Below, one piece after another: positions 42,667-51,742 of a stretch of 64,000 nucleotides of DNA; the first letter of the stretch is position 1, and every line of letters starts with the position of its first letter. This DNA comes from Geobacter sp. (GTDB lineage: Bacteria > Desulfobacterota > Desulfuromonadia > Geobacterales > Pseudopelobacteraceae), in NCBI GenBank assembly GCA_003574895.1, contig PJFB01000012.1:1-64000 (forward strand), given 5' to 3'. Below the pieces are notes generated by a model. The model did not search any database. It was not told where the DNA came from and was given only the letters and a program-made list of their open reading frames with translations. The position numbers and the translations under genes are program-made.

Positions 42667-43983
42667 ATGTCTTTTGAATCTCTCGGCCTGCGTGCCGAAC
42701 TGCTGAGCGCCATCAGCGCCCAGGGTTATACGACGCCCACACCCATCCAGGCCCAGGCCATCCCGGCGATCTTCGAGGGCTGCGACCTGCTGGCCGGGGC
42801 CCAGACCGGCACCGGCAAGACAGCGGCCTTTGCCCTGCCCATCGTGCAGCGACTGAGCGAAAAAATCCCCAAGGAAAAGCGCCGCAAGCCGCGCGCCCTG
42901 GTTCTGGTGCCGACCCGCGAGTTGGCGGCCCAGGTCAGCGAACAGATGAACAACTATGCCCGGCGCCTGGCGCTGCGCTCCACCATGATCTACGGCGGGG
43001 TGACCATCCAGGCCCAGATCGAGCGGCTGCACCGCGGCGTCGATATTGTGGTTGCCACGCCCGGCCGGCTGCTGGATCACGCGGAACGGGGCACCGTTGA
43101 CCTTGCCCGGATCGAATTCCTGGTGCTGGACGAGGCCGACCGCATGCTCGATCTGGGGTTTATCGACGCAATCAAGCAGGTGGCGGAGTACCTGCCAATC
43201 AAGCGCCAGACCCTGCTCTTTTCGGCCACCTATTCCCAGAGCATCAAGCAACTGGCCGACAAACTGCTCGATCACCCGCGGCGCATCGAGGTGGCGCGGC
43301 GCAATATCGCCGCCGACGCGGTGACCCAGGTGGTCTATCAGGTGGAGCGGAGCCGCAAACGGGAGATGATCTCGTTTCTGATCCGCAATGGCGGGTGGAA
43401 CCAGGTGCTGGTCTTTGCCCGGACCCGCTACGGCGCGGACAAGTTGACCGAAGAGTTGCTCCTGGACGGGATCAAGGCTGCCGCCATCCACAGCAACAAG
43501 AGCCAGTCGATCCGGACGCGGACCCTGGCGGAGTTCAAGCGGGGTGAGTTTCGGGTGCTGGTGGCCACCGATGTGGCGGCGCGCGGGCTCGACATCGAGC
43601 GCCTGCCCCATGTGGTGAATTACGATCTGCCCCAGGTGCCGGAAGACTATGTGCACCGGATCGGCCGCACCGGCCGGGCCGGGGAGGACGGAGTGGCCAT
43701 CTCGCTGGTATCCCGGGAAGAGCTGCCTTTGCTGACCGCAATCGAGAAGCTGCTCAAGTATGCCATCCCACGCCAGGCCCTGGCGGAATTCCCGCTGCAA
43801 GCGGCCAAACGGAGTGTGCGGGTAAAGGAACTCAAGCAGGCCGCCAAACCGCCAAAGGCGAGGAAACCCCAGGAAAGGCAGGTCAAGGAGCAGCCAAAGG
43901 CCCTGACCAAGACTCCACGGCGGGGAAAGCCCGTGGCCGAACGCCCGGCCCCCAAGCTGGGGCGCCGGGGCAGCAGGTCGTAG
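42667..43983 (+). CDS. rhlE: DEAD-box RNA helicase RhlE
   Basis: 438 residues. All DEAD-box motifs are visible: the Q motif TPIQAQAIP, motif I AQTGTGKT near 46, Ia PTRELAAQ, Ib [14 protein letters not shown] near 154, III SAT near 185, then IV-VI including [12 protein letters not shown] and [10 protein letters not shown]. The basic low-complexity tail after ~375 (rich in K, R, P) is typical of RhlE and binds RNA. It unwinds short RNA duplexes in RNA decay and ribosome assembly. AAGGAG lies upstream of the ATG. A repeat-filled intergenic region precedes it, and a 71-residue gene follows 55 nt later. Confidence 0.96.
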   Translation: MSFESLGLRAELLSAISAQGYTTPTPIQAQAIPAIFEGCDLLAGAQTGTGKTAAFALPIVQRLSEKIPKEKRRKPRALVLVPTRELAAQVSEQMNNYARRLALRSTMIYGGVTIQAQIERLHRGVDIVVATPGRLLDHAERGTVDLARIEFLVLDEADRMLDLGFIDAIKQVAEYLPIKRQTLLFSATYSQSIKQLADKLLDHPRRIEVARRNIAADAVTQVVYQVERSRKREMISFLIRNGGWNQVLVFARTRYGADKLTEELLLDGIKAAAIHSNKSQSIRTRTLAEFKRGEFRVLVATDVAARGLDIERLPHVVNYDLPQVPEDYVHRIGRTGRAGEDGVAISLVSREELPLLTAIEKLLKYAIPRQALAEFPLQAAKRSVRVKELKQAAKPPKARKPQERQVKEQPKALTKTPRRGKPVAERPAPKLGRRGSRS

Positions 43984-44038
43984 TCCTTCGGGGTTCCGCG
44001 GAACAGGCGGTGATTCTAAAACAACAGGAGATCGAACT

Positions 44039-44254
44039 ATGGAAGTGGAAGTGGACCTGCGTCAGTTGCGCAACCTGATCAGCAAGAGAAGGAACGAGAT
44101 CGAACAAAGCGTTGAGGGAACCGGCTATCTGGCAAAAACAGTCATCGGCGTCGGCACCTTTTTGCTGGACAACGAAGGGGATGTCACCCTGCTGTCGGCG
44201 AAACAAAGGGCTACCTATGAAAAGTTTCTCAAACCGCTGCTCGCTTCCCGCTAA
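44039..44254 (+). CDS. Small conserved-looking hypothetical protein
   Basis: 71 residues with ACAGGAG before the ATG. The N-terminal half is helical and charged (VDLRQLRNLISKRRNEIEQS) and the middle is GTGYLAKTVIGVGTFLLDNEGDV, ending in a helical basic segment. No family recognised. It follows rhlE by 55 nt and is followed by a terminator at 44251-44279. Confidence 0.7.
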   Translation: MEVEVDLRQLRNLISKRRNEIEQSVEGTGYLAKTVIGVGTFLLDNEGDVTLLSAKQRATYEKFLKPLLASR

Positions 44255-44279
44255 AGACGGCCATCCGGGCCGCCTTTAG
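44251..44279. terminator. Bidirectional terminator
   Basis: CTAAAGACGGCC (44251-44262) pairs with GGCCGCCTTTAG (44268-44279), one mismatch, between the convergent 71-residue gene and the VOC-family gene. Confidence 0.7.
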
Positions 44280-44293
44280 CTTTCAGCTGTTGC

Positions 44294-44665
44294 TCATTCC
44301 GCCGGTTTGTAGTCCGGGTTCATCTGCCACAGCGCCAGGGTCGCCCCGGTCGGATCGGTGATGACGCTGAACCAGCCGATGCCCGGTATCTCGGTGACAT
44401 CCTTGCATATTGTCGCCCCGAGGGTCCGGGCCTTCTCGGTGGCAGCAACCGCATCGTCCACCAGGACATAGGCCAGCCAGTAGGAGTGCGAATCGGGCTG
44501 CACGGTTTTCATCATGCCGCCTCCGGTCCCTTCCCCCACCTTGATCAGGGTGTAGTCCATCCCCGGTATATCTTCCAGTTTCCAGTCGAACAGCCCGCTA
44601 TAAAATGCCTTGGCCTTGGCCACGTCGGTGGTGGCCAACTCCACATGTACGAATGGATTTGCCAT
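44294..44665 (-). CDS. VOC (glyoxalase/bleomycin-resistance) family protein
   Basis: 123 residues, a single VOC unit pair. Features: FVHVELATTDVAKAKAFYSGLFDWKLEDI at the start and WFSVITDPTGATLALWQ at the end, the paired beta-alpha-beta-beta-beta layout of the family. Metal-binding His and Glu at the usual positions are only partly present (His7), so catalysis is uncertain. AAAGGAGAG lies before the ATG. It stands alone; the perfect 12-bp inverted repeat upstream may be regulatory. Confidence 0.85.
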   Translation of the reverse strand: MANPFVHVELATTDVAKAKAFYSGLFDWKLEDIPGMDYTLIKVGEGTGGGMMKTVQPDSHSYWLAYVLVDDAVAATEKARTLGATICKDVTEIPGIGWFSVITDPTGATLALWQMNPDYKPAE

Positions 44666-44703
44666 GACTAGCTCTCCTTTCTCTCCATTTTAGTAAGTTA
44701 AAC

Positions 44704-44770
44704 GTTATTTTCTGCTATTTTCAGGCAGAAAATAACTTTGTTAACGCACTTATCCTGTTTATCGGGGTTT
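44704..44770. repeat. 12-bp inverted repeat next to a dispersed 34-bp repeat
   Basis: GTTATTTTCTGC (44704-44715) and its complement (44724-44735) form a perfect hairpin. The next bases, 44736-44769, start CTTTGTTAACGCACTTA and recur nearly unchanged at 62260-62293. Confidence 0.6.
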
Positions 44771-44867
44771 GGTGTTTCCATGCATCCATTATACGCCTTC
44801 ACAGGGAAAAGGATGCCGGAGAATTCCGGAGAGCAAAGTGGTTGCGCGAGCCGTGAACGGGCGGTCA

Positions 44868-46283
44868 TCACTCCTTCAACATCTTCAAGCGCTTGGAAAG
44901 CGCCGGCTGCGAAATGCCCAGCAGGCGCGCCGCCAGCGTCTGGTTGCCGCTGGCCCGGTCCATGGCCTCCATCACCAGGAAAGCGGCGGCATCGCTGAAG
45001 GTCGGCAGCTCATCGAACCCGGCAAAGGGATTCTGTTTGGGCGCTGCGGCCCTGCGCGGTCCGGCCTCCTGCTGGGAGCGCTCCACCGCCTTGACAAAGG
45101 TGTCCATGGAGAGCATCCGCTCGTGGTGCACGCTGACCGCGTCATAGGCCATGGCCTTTAGTTCGCGGACATTGCCGGGGAAACCGTAGGTGACGAGAAA
45201 TTGGGCCAGCCCCTTGGGCGGGGTCGGCTTCTTTTTGCCCAGGGTCCGGGCCGCCTCTTCCAGAAAATGCTCCAACAACAGGGGGATGTCCCCCGGCCGC
45301 TCCCGTAACGGCGGCAGATGCACCTGATGTGTCCGCAGGCGGTAGTAGAGATCGCGCCGGAATGTCCCGCCCCGCTCCTTTTCCAGCAGGTTCTGGTGAG
45401 TGGCGACGATGATCCTGGCCTTGAGCCGCTTGGGCAGGTCGCTGCCCAGGGGGAAATATTCCCCTTCCTGCAGCAGCCGCAGCAACTTGACCTGGGAGGC
45501 AATGGCGAGGTCGCCGATCTCGTCCAGGAACAGCGTGCCGTCGCCGGCCTCCTCCACCATGCCGCGCCGGACCTGCTCGGCGCCGGTGAAGGCGCCCCGC
45601 ACATGGCCGAAGAGGGTGTCGCTGAAGACCGTGTCATCCAGCCCGGCCACATTGACCGTCACCAGCTTGCCCCGGCAGCCGCTCAGGGAGTGGGCGGCCC
45701 GGGCGATGAGCTCCTTGCCGACCCCGCTTTCACCGGTGATCAGCAGCGGCTGGGGGCTTTTGGCCACCGCCTCCACATAGGAAAAGATGGCCAGCATGGA
45801 CCGGTCGGCGGTGACGATTGGTGAAAAGGCCTCGGGATGACGGAGTTCGCGGGAAACCAGGCGGCTCGACATCTCCTGGTACTCCCGCCTCATCTCCACC
45901 ATCCTGACCGCCCTGAGCACACCTCCCACGATCCGGTCTTCTTCATCGGTCTTGACGCAATAGTCGAAGGCGCCCAGTTTCATGCAGCGCACGGCTGTCT
46001 CCACCTGGTTCAGGCCGCTGACCACGATGACGACGATCTCGGGATGGCGCTCGGCGATCTGTTCCAGCAACTCCTCGCCCGACAGGTGGGGCATGGTCAG
46101 ATCAAGCAGAACCAACCCCACCTGGCCCTGATCAAGGATCTCCATGACCTGGCGGCTATCGCTGCAGGTCGCAATATTGCTGATGCCGCCGAGGGACTCC
46201 AGGGTCAGGGACAACGAACCGAGCCAGGCCGGCTCGTCATCGACCAGGAGAATGCCGAAATCGGGATAGGTCGTCTCATTCAC
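44868..46283 (-). CDS. Sigma-54-dependent response regulator (NtrC family)
   Basis: 471 residues. The receiver domain (1-125) has Asp61 in LVLLDLTMPH. The AAA+ domain (~155-385) shows GESGVGKE (Walker A, 184-191), GAFTGA (230-235, sigma-54 contact), TLFLDEIGDL (Walker B) and the RRDLYYRLRTHQV sensor region. A Fis-type helix-turn-helix follows (AARLLGISQPALSKRLKML). Phosphorylation by the upstream kinase would allow it to activate sigma-54 promoters. Its ATG overlaps the kinase stop by 4 nt. Target promoters are not evident nearby. Confidence 0.95.
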   Translation of the reverse strand: MNETTYPDFGILLVDDEPAWLGSLSLTLESLGGISNIATCSDSRQVMEILDQGQVGLVLLDLTMPHLSGEELLEQIAERHPEIVVIVVSGLNQVETAVRCMKLGAFDYCVKTDEEDRIVGGVLRAVRMVEMRREYQEMSSRLVSRELRHPEAFSPIVTADRSMLAIFSYVEAVAKSPQPLLITGESGVGKELIARAAHSLSGCRGKLVTVNVAGLDDTVFSDTLFGHVRGAFTGAEQVRRGMVEEAGDGTLFLDEIGDLAIASQVKLLRLLQEGEYFPLGSDLPKRLKARIIVATHQNLLEKERGGTFRRDLYYRLRTHQVHLPPLRERPGDIPLLLEHFLEEAARTLGKKKPTPPKGLAQFLVTYGFPGNVRELKAMAYDAVSVHHERMLSMDTFVKAVERSQQEAGPRRAAAPKQNPFAGFDELPTFSDAAAFLVMEAMDRASGNQTLAARLLGISQPALSKRLKMLKE

Positions 46284-48076
46284 GGGGTTTTCTCCTCTTT
46301 GTATTCGGGCAGGGTCAGAGTAACGGTTGTCCCGCTGCCGGAAACCGACTCGAATTCCAGTGTCCCGCCATGCTCCTTGACGATCCCGGCCGAGACCGAC
46401 AGCCCGAGTCCGGTACCGCCCAGGTCGCGCTTGGTGGTGAAAAAGGGGTCGGTCAGGCGGGAGAGATGCTCTGGGGCAATGCCGCTCCCCTCGTCCCGCA
46501 GGCGAAACGCCACCACCCCGCCCGCCGGGTCGTGCCAGGTTGCCAATGCAATGGCCCTGCCGGTGTCGGGCAAGGCCTGGCAGGCATTCAGGATCAGGTT
46601 GACCAATACCTGTTCGATGCGCTGGGCATTGCCCCGGAAACTGGGGAGATCCGGGCCGTATTCGGCGCTGAAACGGGTGGTCGCCTTGCGGATGGATGGC
46701 TCGACCAGACGCACTGCCGCCTGGGCCACGGCGTTCAGGTCCACGATCTCGTTGCAGGCCGAATCGCCCTGACGGGCAAAATCCTTGAGATCATCCACGA
46801 TGCGCTTGATGCGTTTGCCCGCGTCCTGAAGCTTGTCCAGGCTGCGCGGAATCTCCTCCCGCATGCGTGAGTAAGGCAATCCTCCGCAGTTGAAGTCGCC
46901 ATTTTCCCGATAATAGCGCTCCAGGATCTTGGCGGCGTCGCCATAGGAGCGCTTGAGGGTCGGGACCTCCAGCAGGATCAGGCCGGTGGGGTTGTTGATC
47001 TCATGGGCCACGCCCGATACCAGCACCCCCAGGGCGGCCATCTTGTCGGCCTGCAGCAACTGCTGCTGGTTGAGGCGCAACTCCTCCTCGGCATTGCGCC
47101 GCTCGGCGATCTCGCGGGTCAGGTCGGCGGTGCGCAGGGCCACCTGGCGGTGCAGGGTGCGCGACCAGAGCGCAAAGACACTCAGCAACAACAGCAGCGG
47201 AACCACCACGACAGCAGCGTACTTGGCAATGGTGCGCAGGTCTACGCGCTCCGGCTCCAACACGCCCAGCCATTTATTGTAGATCACCCCGTACTTACCG
47301 GTCTTCTTGAGGATGGCCAGCCCCTCGTTGAAGCGCGAAAGCAGTTCCGTGTTGCCCTTTTTCACCGCATAGCAGTAGCGCTGGGTGGCCACGTTGCGCA
47401 CTATGGGAATCAGGTTGGTCAGCTTGAGTTCACGGATGATAAACATGCCCGGAACGATCGCCACGATGGCATAGTCGGTCTTGCCGGCCGCCAGCTGGCG
47501 CAAGGCATCGGCCGGGGTATCGGTCAGGACCAGCCGGCCCCTGAACCCCTTTTTGACCAGGTAATCATGCATTATCCCGCTGCGATGGACCGCCACCGAC
47601 TTGCCCTCAAGCTCTTCCATGGAGTTGATATCGGGTGAATCGCGGCGGGCGAACACGGCGTGGTTGACAATGGTGTGGGGCAGGGAAAAATCTACCTCGC
47701 GGGACCTGTCTTCCGAGTAGGACATGCCCTGGAGCACATCGATCTTTCCAGCTTGCAGAGCGGCCCGCATCTCGGACCAGCCGCCCAGGCGAAACTCGAC
47801 CCGCATGCCCATTACCTCGGCAATGGCACGGGTCAGTTCTACGTTGTAGCCGCTCGGTTGCCCATTTTTGTCGATGAATTCGTAGGGAGGATAGTCGCGG
47901 TCGCCGCCAACGACAATAACGGAGGTATTTTTAGGAGGATCTTGTGCCGCACCGGCAGAAAGCGGCCAGAGCAGGAAGATCCCGACTAACAGCAGAAGTT
48001 GCCGGAGCCAGGCACACCCTTGAAGCGGTGCATGGTCAGCAAAACGCCGGACTTCATGGTGTTGGCGATGATACAT
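46280..48076 (-). CDS. Sensor histidine kinase with periplasmic substrate-binding domain
   Basis: 598 residues from an ATG at 48076; the start is uncertain (weak ribosome-binding site, further in-frame ATG at 48142). An N-terminal hydrophobic segment (~27-43) and a second helix near 285-303 bracket a family-3 solute-binding domain (~52-275: VVGGDRDYPPYEFIDKNGQPSGYNVEL, and RSGIMHDYLVKKGF). It ends in a HisKA domain with His358 in the GVAHEIN block and HATPase motifs DEGSGIAPEHL, GGTGLGLSVS. The bound ligand is probably an amino acid or similar small molecule, from family knowledge. It partners the NtrC-type regulator downstream. A promoter-like repeat lies at 48188-48229. Confidence 0.93.
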   Translation of the reverse strand: MYHRQHHEVRRFADHAPLQGCAWLRQLLLLVGIFLLWPLSAGAAQDPPKNTSVIVVGGDRDYPPYEFIDKNGQPSGYNVELTRAIAEVMGMRVEFRLGGWSEMRAALQAGKIDVLQGMSYSEDRSREVDFSLPHTIVNHAVFARRDSPDINSMEELEGKSVAVHRSGIMHDYLVKKGFRGRLVLTDTPADALRQLAAGKTDYAIVAIVPGMFIIRELKLTNLIPIVRNVATQRYCYAVKKGNTELLSRFNEGLAILKKTGKYGVIYNKWLGVLEPERVDLRTIAKYAAVVVVPLLLLLSVFALWSRTLHRQVALRTADLTREIAERRNAEEELRLNQQQLLQADKMAALGVLVSGVAHEINNPTGLILLEVPTLKRSYGDAAKILERYYRENGDFNCGGLPYSRMREEIPRSLDKLQDAGKRIKRIVDDLKDFARQGDSACNEIVDLNAVAQAAVRLVEPSIRKATTRFSAEYGPDLPSFRGNAQRIEQVLVNLILNACQALPDTGRAIALATWHDPAGGVVAFRLRDEGSGIAPEHLSRLTDPFFTTKRDLGGTGLGLSVSAGIVKEHGGTLEFESVSGSGTTVTLTLPEYKEEKTP

Positions 48077-48187
48077 GGCAGGCCACCGGAAATTGATCGT
48101 TAATATTGGCATTCCGATTATCGGGGCCGGGTGGCAAAACATAAATTCCTGGCATGGCCGGCATCATGCCCCAATCTTGAGCTAAAA

Positions 48188-48229
48188 GCATATCACAGTC
48201 ATTATTAGCGGGACAGCGCCATTTATCAT
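48188..48229 (-). promoter_or_regulatory. Promoter-like repeated 42-bp element, copy 2 (sensor kinase)
   Basis: Same layout as 40349-40390: minus-strand CTGTCC, 18 nt, TGTGA-TATGCT. It ends about 112 nt before the kinase start used here. Confidence 0.4.
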
Positions 48230-48291
48230 CTCTTGCCGATATCAGGCCTAGGGTGGAGGCTTGACCGCTCCGCTTCCTCCCGGGGATCACA

Positions 48292-48332
48292 CGAAAAAAG
48301 GGTGCCGGCCAAAGCCGGACACCCTTTTTTCG
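48292..48332 (-). terminator. Intrinsic terminator of the barrel-protein gene
   Basis: AAAAAAGGGTGCCGGC and GCCGGACACCC followed by TTTTTT form a stem with one bulge, about 23 nt past the stop. Confidence 0.9.
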
Positions 48333-48354
48333 TCCAGGAAGGAACAATAACCTG

Positions 48355-48951
48355 CTAGAAATTGTAACGCAGCCCAGCCATGATGTTGCTGCTGTTATAT
48401 TCTATGCTCACGTCGTTTTTTGAAAAATCGGAACCGGCACCCTGGAAGTGATAAGAAAGATCCAGCGCCAAATTTTTGTCCACCTTATAGGCAGCTCCGA
48501 CAATGAGTTGGTAACCGAACTCGTTGTCATCCTCCTTGGTGCCTTGTACTTTCAGTTCACCATTCAACAAACCAAGTCCGGCACCGACATAGGGAGTAAT
48601 CGAAGAATTGGTTTTTATGTCATAAAGGGCATTAACCATGTAACTCATCACCGTAACCTCGGTATCAGAAATCGATGCTGTGCCGCCTGGACCGGAAAGC
48701 TTGTCCATATCGGCATTCTTGTAGCCAAACTCGAACTCAACCCTGACAGGTTCCAAGTTGTAGCCGGCAGTCACGTTGAAACCATATCCGGTGTCGTATT
48801 CTGCGGTCGCAGTACCAACGCCTGTAACTTTGATATCGCCGTCATGCACAATGCTCACCCCGCCAGCAGCACCCACATACGGACCCGCGGCCAGAGCCGA
48901 TGTGGCAGATGCAACCAGCAAAAGTCCCGCTAACATTACCTTGATCTTCAT
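48355..48951 (-). CDS. Outer-membrane beta-barrel protein
   Basis: 198 residues with a signal peptide (MKIKVMLAGLLLVAS, cleavage after ALA) and GGAGGT-like sequence upstream of the ATG. Alternating strands such as PYVGAAGGVSI, VRVEFEFGYKNAD and SSNIMAGLRYNF, ending in the C-terminal aromatic Phe, give the eight-strand OmpA/OmpW-type small barrel. GYQLIVGAAYKVDKNLALDLSYHF is typical of the surface antigen-type porins. Acts in the outer membrane; ligand unknown. Has its own terminator. Confidence 0.85.
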   Translation of the reverse strand: MKIKVMLAGLLLVASATSALAAGPYVGAAGGVSIVHDGDIKVTGVGTATAEYDTGYGFNVTAGYNLEPVRVEFEFGYKNADMDKLSGPGGTASISDTEVTVMSYMVNALYDIKTNSSITPYVGAGLGLLNGELKVQGTKEDDNEFGYQLIVGAAYKVDKNLALDLSYHFQGAGSDFSKNDVSIEYNSSNIMAGLRYNF

Positions 48952-49088
48952 TGATCACCTCCAATAATTTAATAACGTCGCAAAAATAGCAGAACCATCC
49001 AGATTTTCAACAAATAATTCAGTCATACCAAAACCTCAGTAATGGTACTGCCCAGGCTTGAATTATGCCGGCCTGGACAACTTATCGG

Positions 49089-50732
49089 CTAAGCCTCTCC
49101 GACCGGCTCGACGCTGCGGCACTGGGGATAGTCGGCGCAGACCCAGAACCACTTGCCGGCCTGGGCGCCTTTGTTGACGCGGCGCTTGTGCATGGTGGAG
49201 TTGCAGGTAGGGCAAGCTCTGGCACTGCTCGCAGCTGCCACAACAGTGGTGCGATTGCCTGCTGTCGAAGAAGGCGGTGCAACAGGAAGCTGCGGGATCT
49301 CCCGCCCCAGGCGCAGATAGGCGCGCTGCGTCACCTCGTCTTGGGGGAACTCGGCGATCAGCCGCTCGTAATACTCGCCGGCAGCCTCATTCAAACCCAT
49401 CTTTTCCAACAGCGATGCGCATTGAACCAGTGATTTCCGACGCATCTCCGGGGTGGCGTCAGGAGCCGCAATGACCGCATCCAGGCAGCGGGTAGCGGTG
49501 TCCTGGTCGCCCTGGCGCTGGAAGATGGCGGCCAGGGCCATCATGACGGCAGGTTCCAGGGGGTCCTGATACAGGCGACGGTATTCCTGGTAGGCCTGGG
49601 CCGCCTCTTTGGAATTGCTGCCTGCCAGGCGGGTGATTGCTTGGCGGTACAGCTCCCGCCCCTCGTCGCTGGCAGTGTACTTGGATTTGATCCGAGCCAG
49701 CATCAATAGCGCCTCCAGGTTGTCGGGATTGCGTTCCAGCACCAGCCGCAGCGACTGTTCCCCCTCGCCGTAGCCCACCTTGGCACCTGCCGCCTTGGCG
49801 CCTATCTCCAAGTGGCGCTCCTCGATGGCCCCCTCGCCCAGCTTGAGAAACCCGGCCAGGACCATGCCGGAGACCATCCCTCCAAGGTGGGCCCAATGGC
49901 CGATCATCGAGGCGTTCTGCCCAGTAAGCTGGCCAATGCCGCCCGACAGGTCCGACAGGAAGAACAGGCCGATGATCACCAGCGAATTGAGCCTGACCTT
50001 GAGGCTGATGGGCAGGATCAGCGAAAAGATCCCGAGGATCGGCACGGGGAAGATCATGCTCTTGAAGTAGCAGCGCACGGCAAAGATCCCCATGATGCCG
50101 GCAATGGCGCCCGAGGCGCCCAGGGAGTGCCCGGCCTCGCCCGTGGCCAGGAACCATGAGAGTACAAAGGCCACGCCCCCGAACAGGCCGGTAATGATGT
50201 ACAACAGGGCAAAGCGCTCGGGGCCGATGCGGCGCTCCACCGAGGTGCCCAGCACCCACAGGAACACCATGTTGCCCCACAGGTGGCCACCTCCGGCGTG
50301 GAGGAACATGGCTGTAAAGGCGCTGACCACCACGTTCCACGGGTTCGGCTCTTGGGGCAGGAACACCAGGTTGTCGCCGATGAACTTCGTATCGCCCCAG
50401 GGTGCGGCCTCGTACAGGTAGAAGATCAGGACGTTCAGCAGTACCAGGCCGTAGGTGACCCAGGGGATGATCTCTTTCTTGCGGTCCCCCTCGGCATACA
50501 TGATCGGGATGAAGGTGATGTGCTGCTTGAGCAGCGAATAGGTGCTGACCCCCTCGCTGGCGGCCTTGAAGCGAATACAGAGAAGGAAGATGAACGGTGA
50601 CATGATGAACAGCAGCAGGAGCAGGCCGCCCAGGAAGGTCTTGATGAAAAGGATCAGGAAGATGGTCAGTAAGGCCTTGGCAATGAAGGCCTGTTCCTCG
50701 TGGCGCTGGAAGTACTCCTGCAAGTCCTGCAT
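49089..50732 (-). CDS. Rhomboid-family membrane protease with TPR and zinc-finger tail
   Basis: 547 residues from the ATG at 50732, with GAGGAGG about 6 nt upstream. The N-terminal 60 residues hold two hydrophobic helices, then a helix-loop region (WVTYGLVLLNVLIFYLYE). The rhomboid core follows: HLWGNMVFLWVLG, the catalytic Ser in GASGAIAGIMG and the catalytic His in HWAHLGGMVSG. Residues ~320-480 are TPR-like helices (LRLVLERNPDNLEALLMLARIKS). The C-terminus has a topoisomerase-type CPTCNSTM...CADYPQC zinc finger. Intramembrane proteolysis is expected; the zinc finger addition is notable. Substrate unknown. Confidence 0.92.
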   Translation of the reverse strand: MQDLQEYFQRHEEQAFIAKALLTIFLILFIKTFLGGLLLLLFIMSPFIFLLCIRFKAASEGVSTYSLLKQHITFIPIMYAEGDRKKEIIPWVTYGLVLLNVLIFYLYEAAPWGDTKFIGDNLVFLPQEPNPWNVVVSAFTAMFLHAGGGHLWGNMVFLWVLGTSVERRIGPERFALLYIITGLFGGVAFVLSWFLATGEAGHSLGASGAIAGIMGIFAVRCYFKSMIFPVPILGIFSLILPISLKVRLNSLVIIGLFFLSDLSGGIGQLTGQNASMIGHWAHLGGMVSGMVLAGFLKLGEGAIEERHLEIGAKAAGAKVGYGEGEQSLRLVLERNPDNLEALLMLARIKSKYTASDEGRELYRQAITRLAGSNSKEAAQAYQEYRRLYQDPLEPAVMMALAAIFQRQGDQDTATRCLDAVIAAPDATPEMRRKSLVQCASLLEKMGLNEAAGEYYERLIAEFPQDEVTQRAYLRLGREIPQLPVAPPSSTAGNRTTVVAAASSARACPTCNSTMHKRRVNKGAQAGKWFWVCADYPQCRSVEPVGEA

Positions 50733-50796
50733 GCTGTCGCCTCCTCGTTCCGGCAATCTGTTCCAAATGTTCAGCCTCGTGAGAAGCTCATGATTT

Positions 50797-50875
50797 GCCT
50801 GTTGCCTGGAAAACTCGAAGTAATCACGAGGCTAAACGACTTGGGTTTTTCAGCTTCCCGATTACCTCAAGATTA
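50797..50875. repeat. ~79-bp palindromic element, copy 1
   Basis: Starts GCCTGTTGCCTGG, contains CTCGAAGTAATCACGAGG and ends CCCGATTACCTCAAGATTA. Copy 2 at 59835-59910 has the same layout; the ends are inverted relative to each other. Confidence 0.7.
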
Positions 50876-50916
50876 CTCATGATTTACCAACACTTCTTGA
50901 TCCCGGAGTAAACCGT

Positions 50917-51441
50917 TTATAACCCTAAACCGGGAGCTCCCTGTTTCACCGGCCGCTCCACCCAGCATTGCTCCGTCGCGAGGGTCCGGAGGAACTCGCC
51001 GGCAAAGAGGAACTTCGTCAACGGCACCGGCACGCTGATGAAATCCTTGCCGCGTCCAATTGTCAGGGCAAAGCCGCTCTTGCCGCCCCGCTCCCACTTT
51101 TCCACCGCAAGGGTCGTCACGGTCTCCTCGCCCCGGTCACCCGCCGTGAATTTGTGGGGCGAGAGCTTTTCCTTGCACGGCGCTGACGAGGCCGCCACCT
51201 GGCCGATCATGAGCGCCAGGCCAAAAGCCTCGTCCGGCTCGCAGATGAAGCGGATCTGGGTAACCTCGTCCGTTCTGGTCCGGGGGGTCAGCTTGAAGAA
51301 GCGGAGCTGGACCCGGCCGGCGCGCTCCATCACCCTGCCGTTCTCCTCGTGGGTCTTGGCCGCCTCGCGGATCTCGACCCCGGTGGACTGGGAGAAAATC
51401 TCGAAACAGCGGTAGCGTTTGAGTTCATTGGTTTGGGGCAT
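50917..51441 (-). CDS. Unknown conserved-looking protein
   Basis: 174 residues from MPQTNELKRYRC at 51441, with AAGGAG 8 nt upstream; the in-frame ATG at 51552 would overlap the toxin-antitoxin pair. A basic and aromatic N-terminal half (RYRCFEIFSQSTGVE, RVQLRFFKLTPRTRTDEVTQIRFICEPDEAFGLAL) leads to a C-terminal SVPVPLTKFLFAGEFLRTLATEQ. The WERGGKSGFALTIGRGKD block suggests a small beta-rich domain. No family recognised and no signal peptide. Function unknown; the two halves look coding throughout. Confidence 0.65.
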   Translation of the reverse strand: MPQTNELKRYRCFEIFSQSTGVEIREAAKTHEENGRVMERAGRVQLRFFKLTPRTRTDEVTQIRFICEPDEAFGLALMIGQVAASSAPCKEKLSPHKFTAGDRGEETVTTLAVEKWERGGKSGFALTIGRGKDFISVPVPLTKFLFAGEFLRTLATEQCWVERPVKQGAPGLGL

Positions 51442-51523
51442 TTTGGGCTCCTTGTCGAATGGAGGGTTGACTTTTCTGGGGGCCTGTTGAATAGTAATTC
51501 CAGGAACTACCATGAGGTGCCAT

Positions 51524-51742
51524 ATGAGCCAGGCAAAATCTGCATGTGCCAAGGAAATTTATCGCGAGATCGAAACCACCCCGGAGGAGTATCTGCCTGC
51601 TCTGCTTGAAATCGTTCGGGGATTCCGCCATGGAATTTTCCTGAAACCAGCGGACGAAAGTTTCCGCCAGGGAATGCGGGAGGCGCTGGAGGGAAACACC
51701 TTGCCGGTATCTGAACTGTGGAAAGGTATTGATGCCCGCTGA
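51524..51742 (+). CDS. Antitoxin of a RelE-type pair
   Basis: 72 residues from MSQAKSAC at 51524 (AGGTGCC before it), helical throughout, with LPALLEIVRGFRHGIFLKPADESFRQGMREAL in the middle. Short helical antitoxins of this size are the usual partners of RelE/ParE toxins. The stop overlaps the toxin gene start by 11 nt. Family call rests mainly on gene order. Confidence 0.7.
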   Translation: MSQAKSACAKEIYREIETTPEEYLPALLEIVRGFRHGIFLKPADESFRQGMREALEGNTLPVSELWKGIDAR

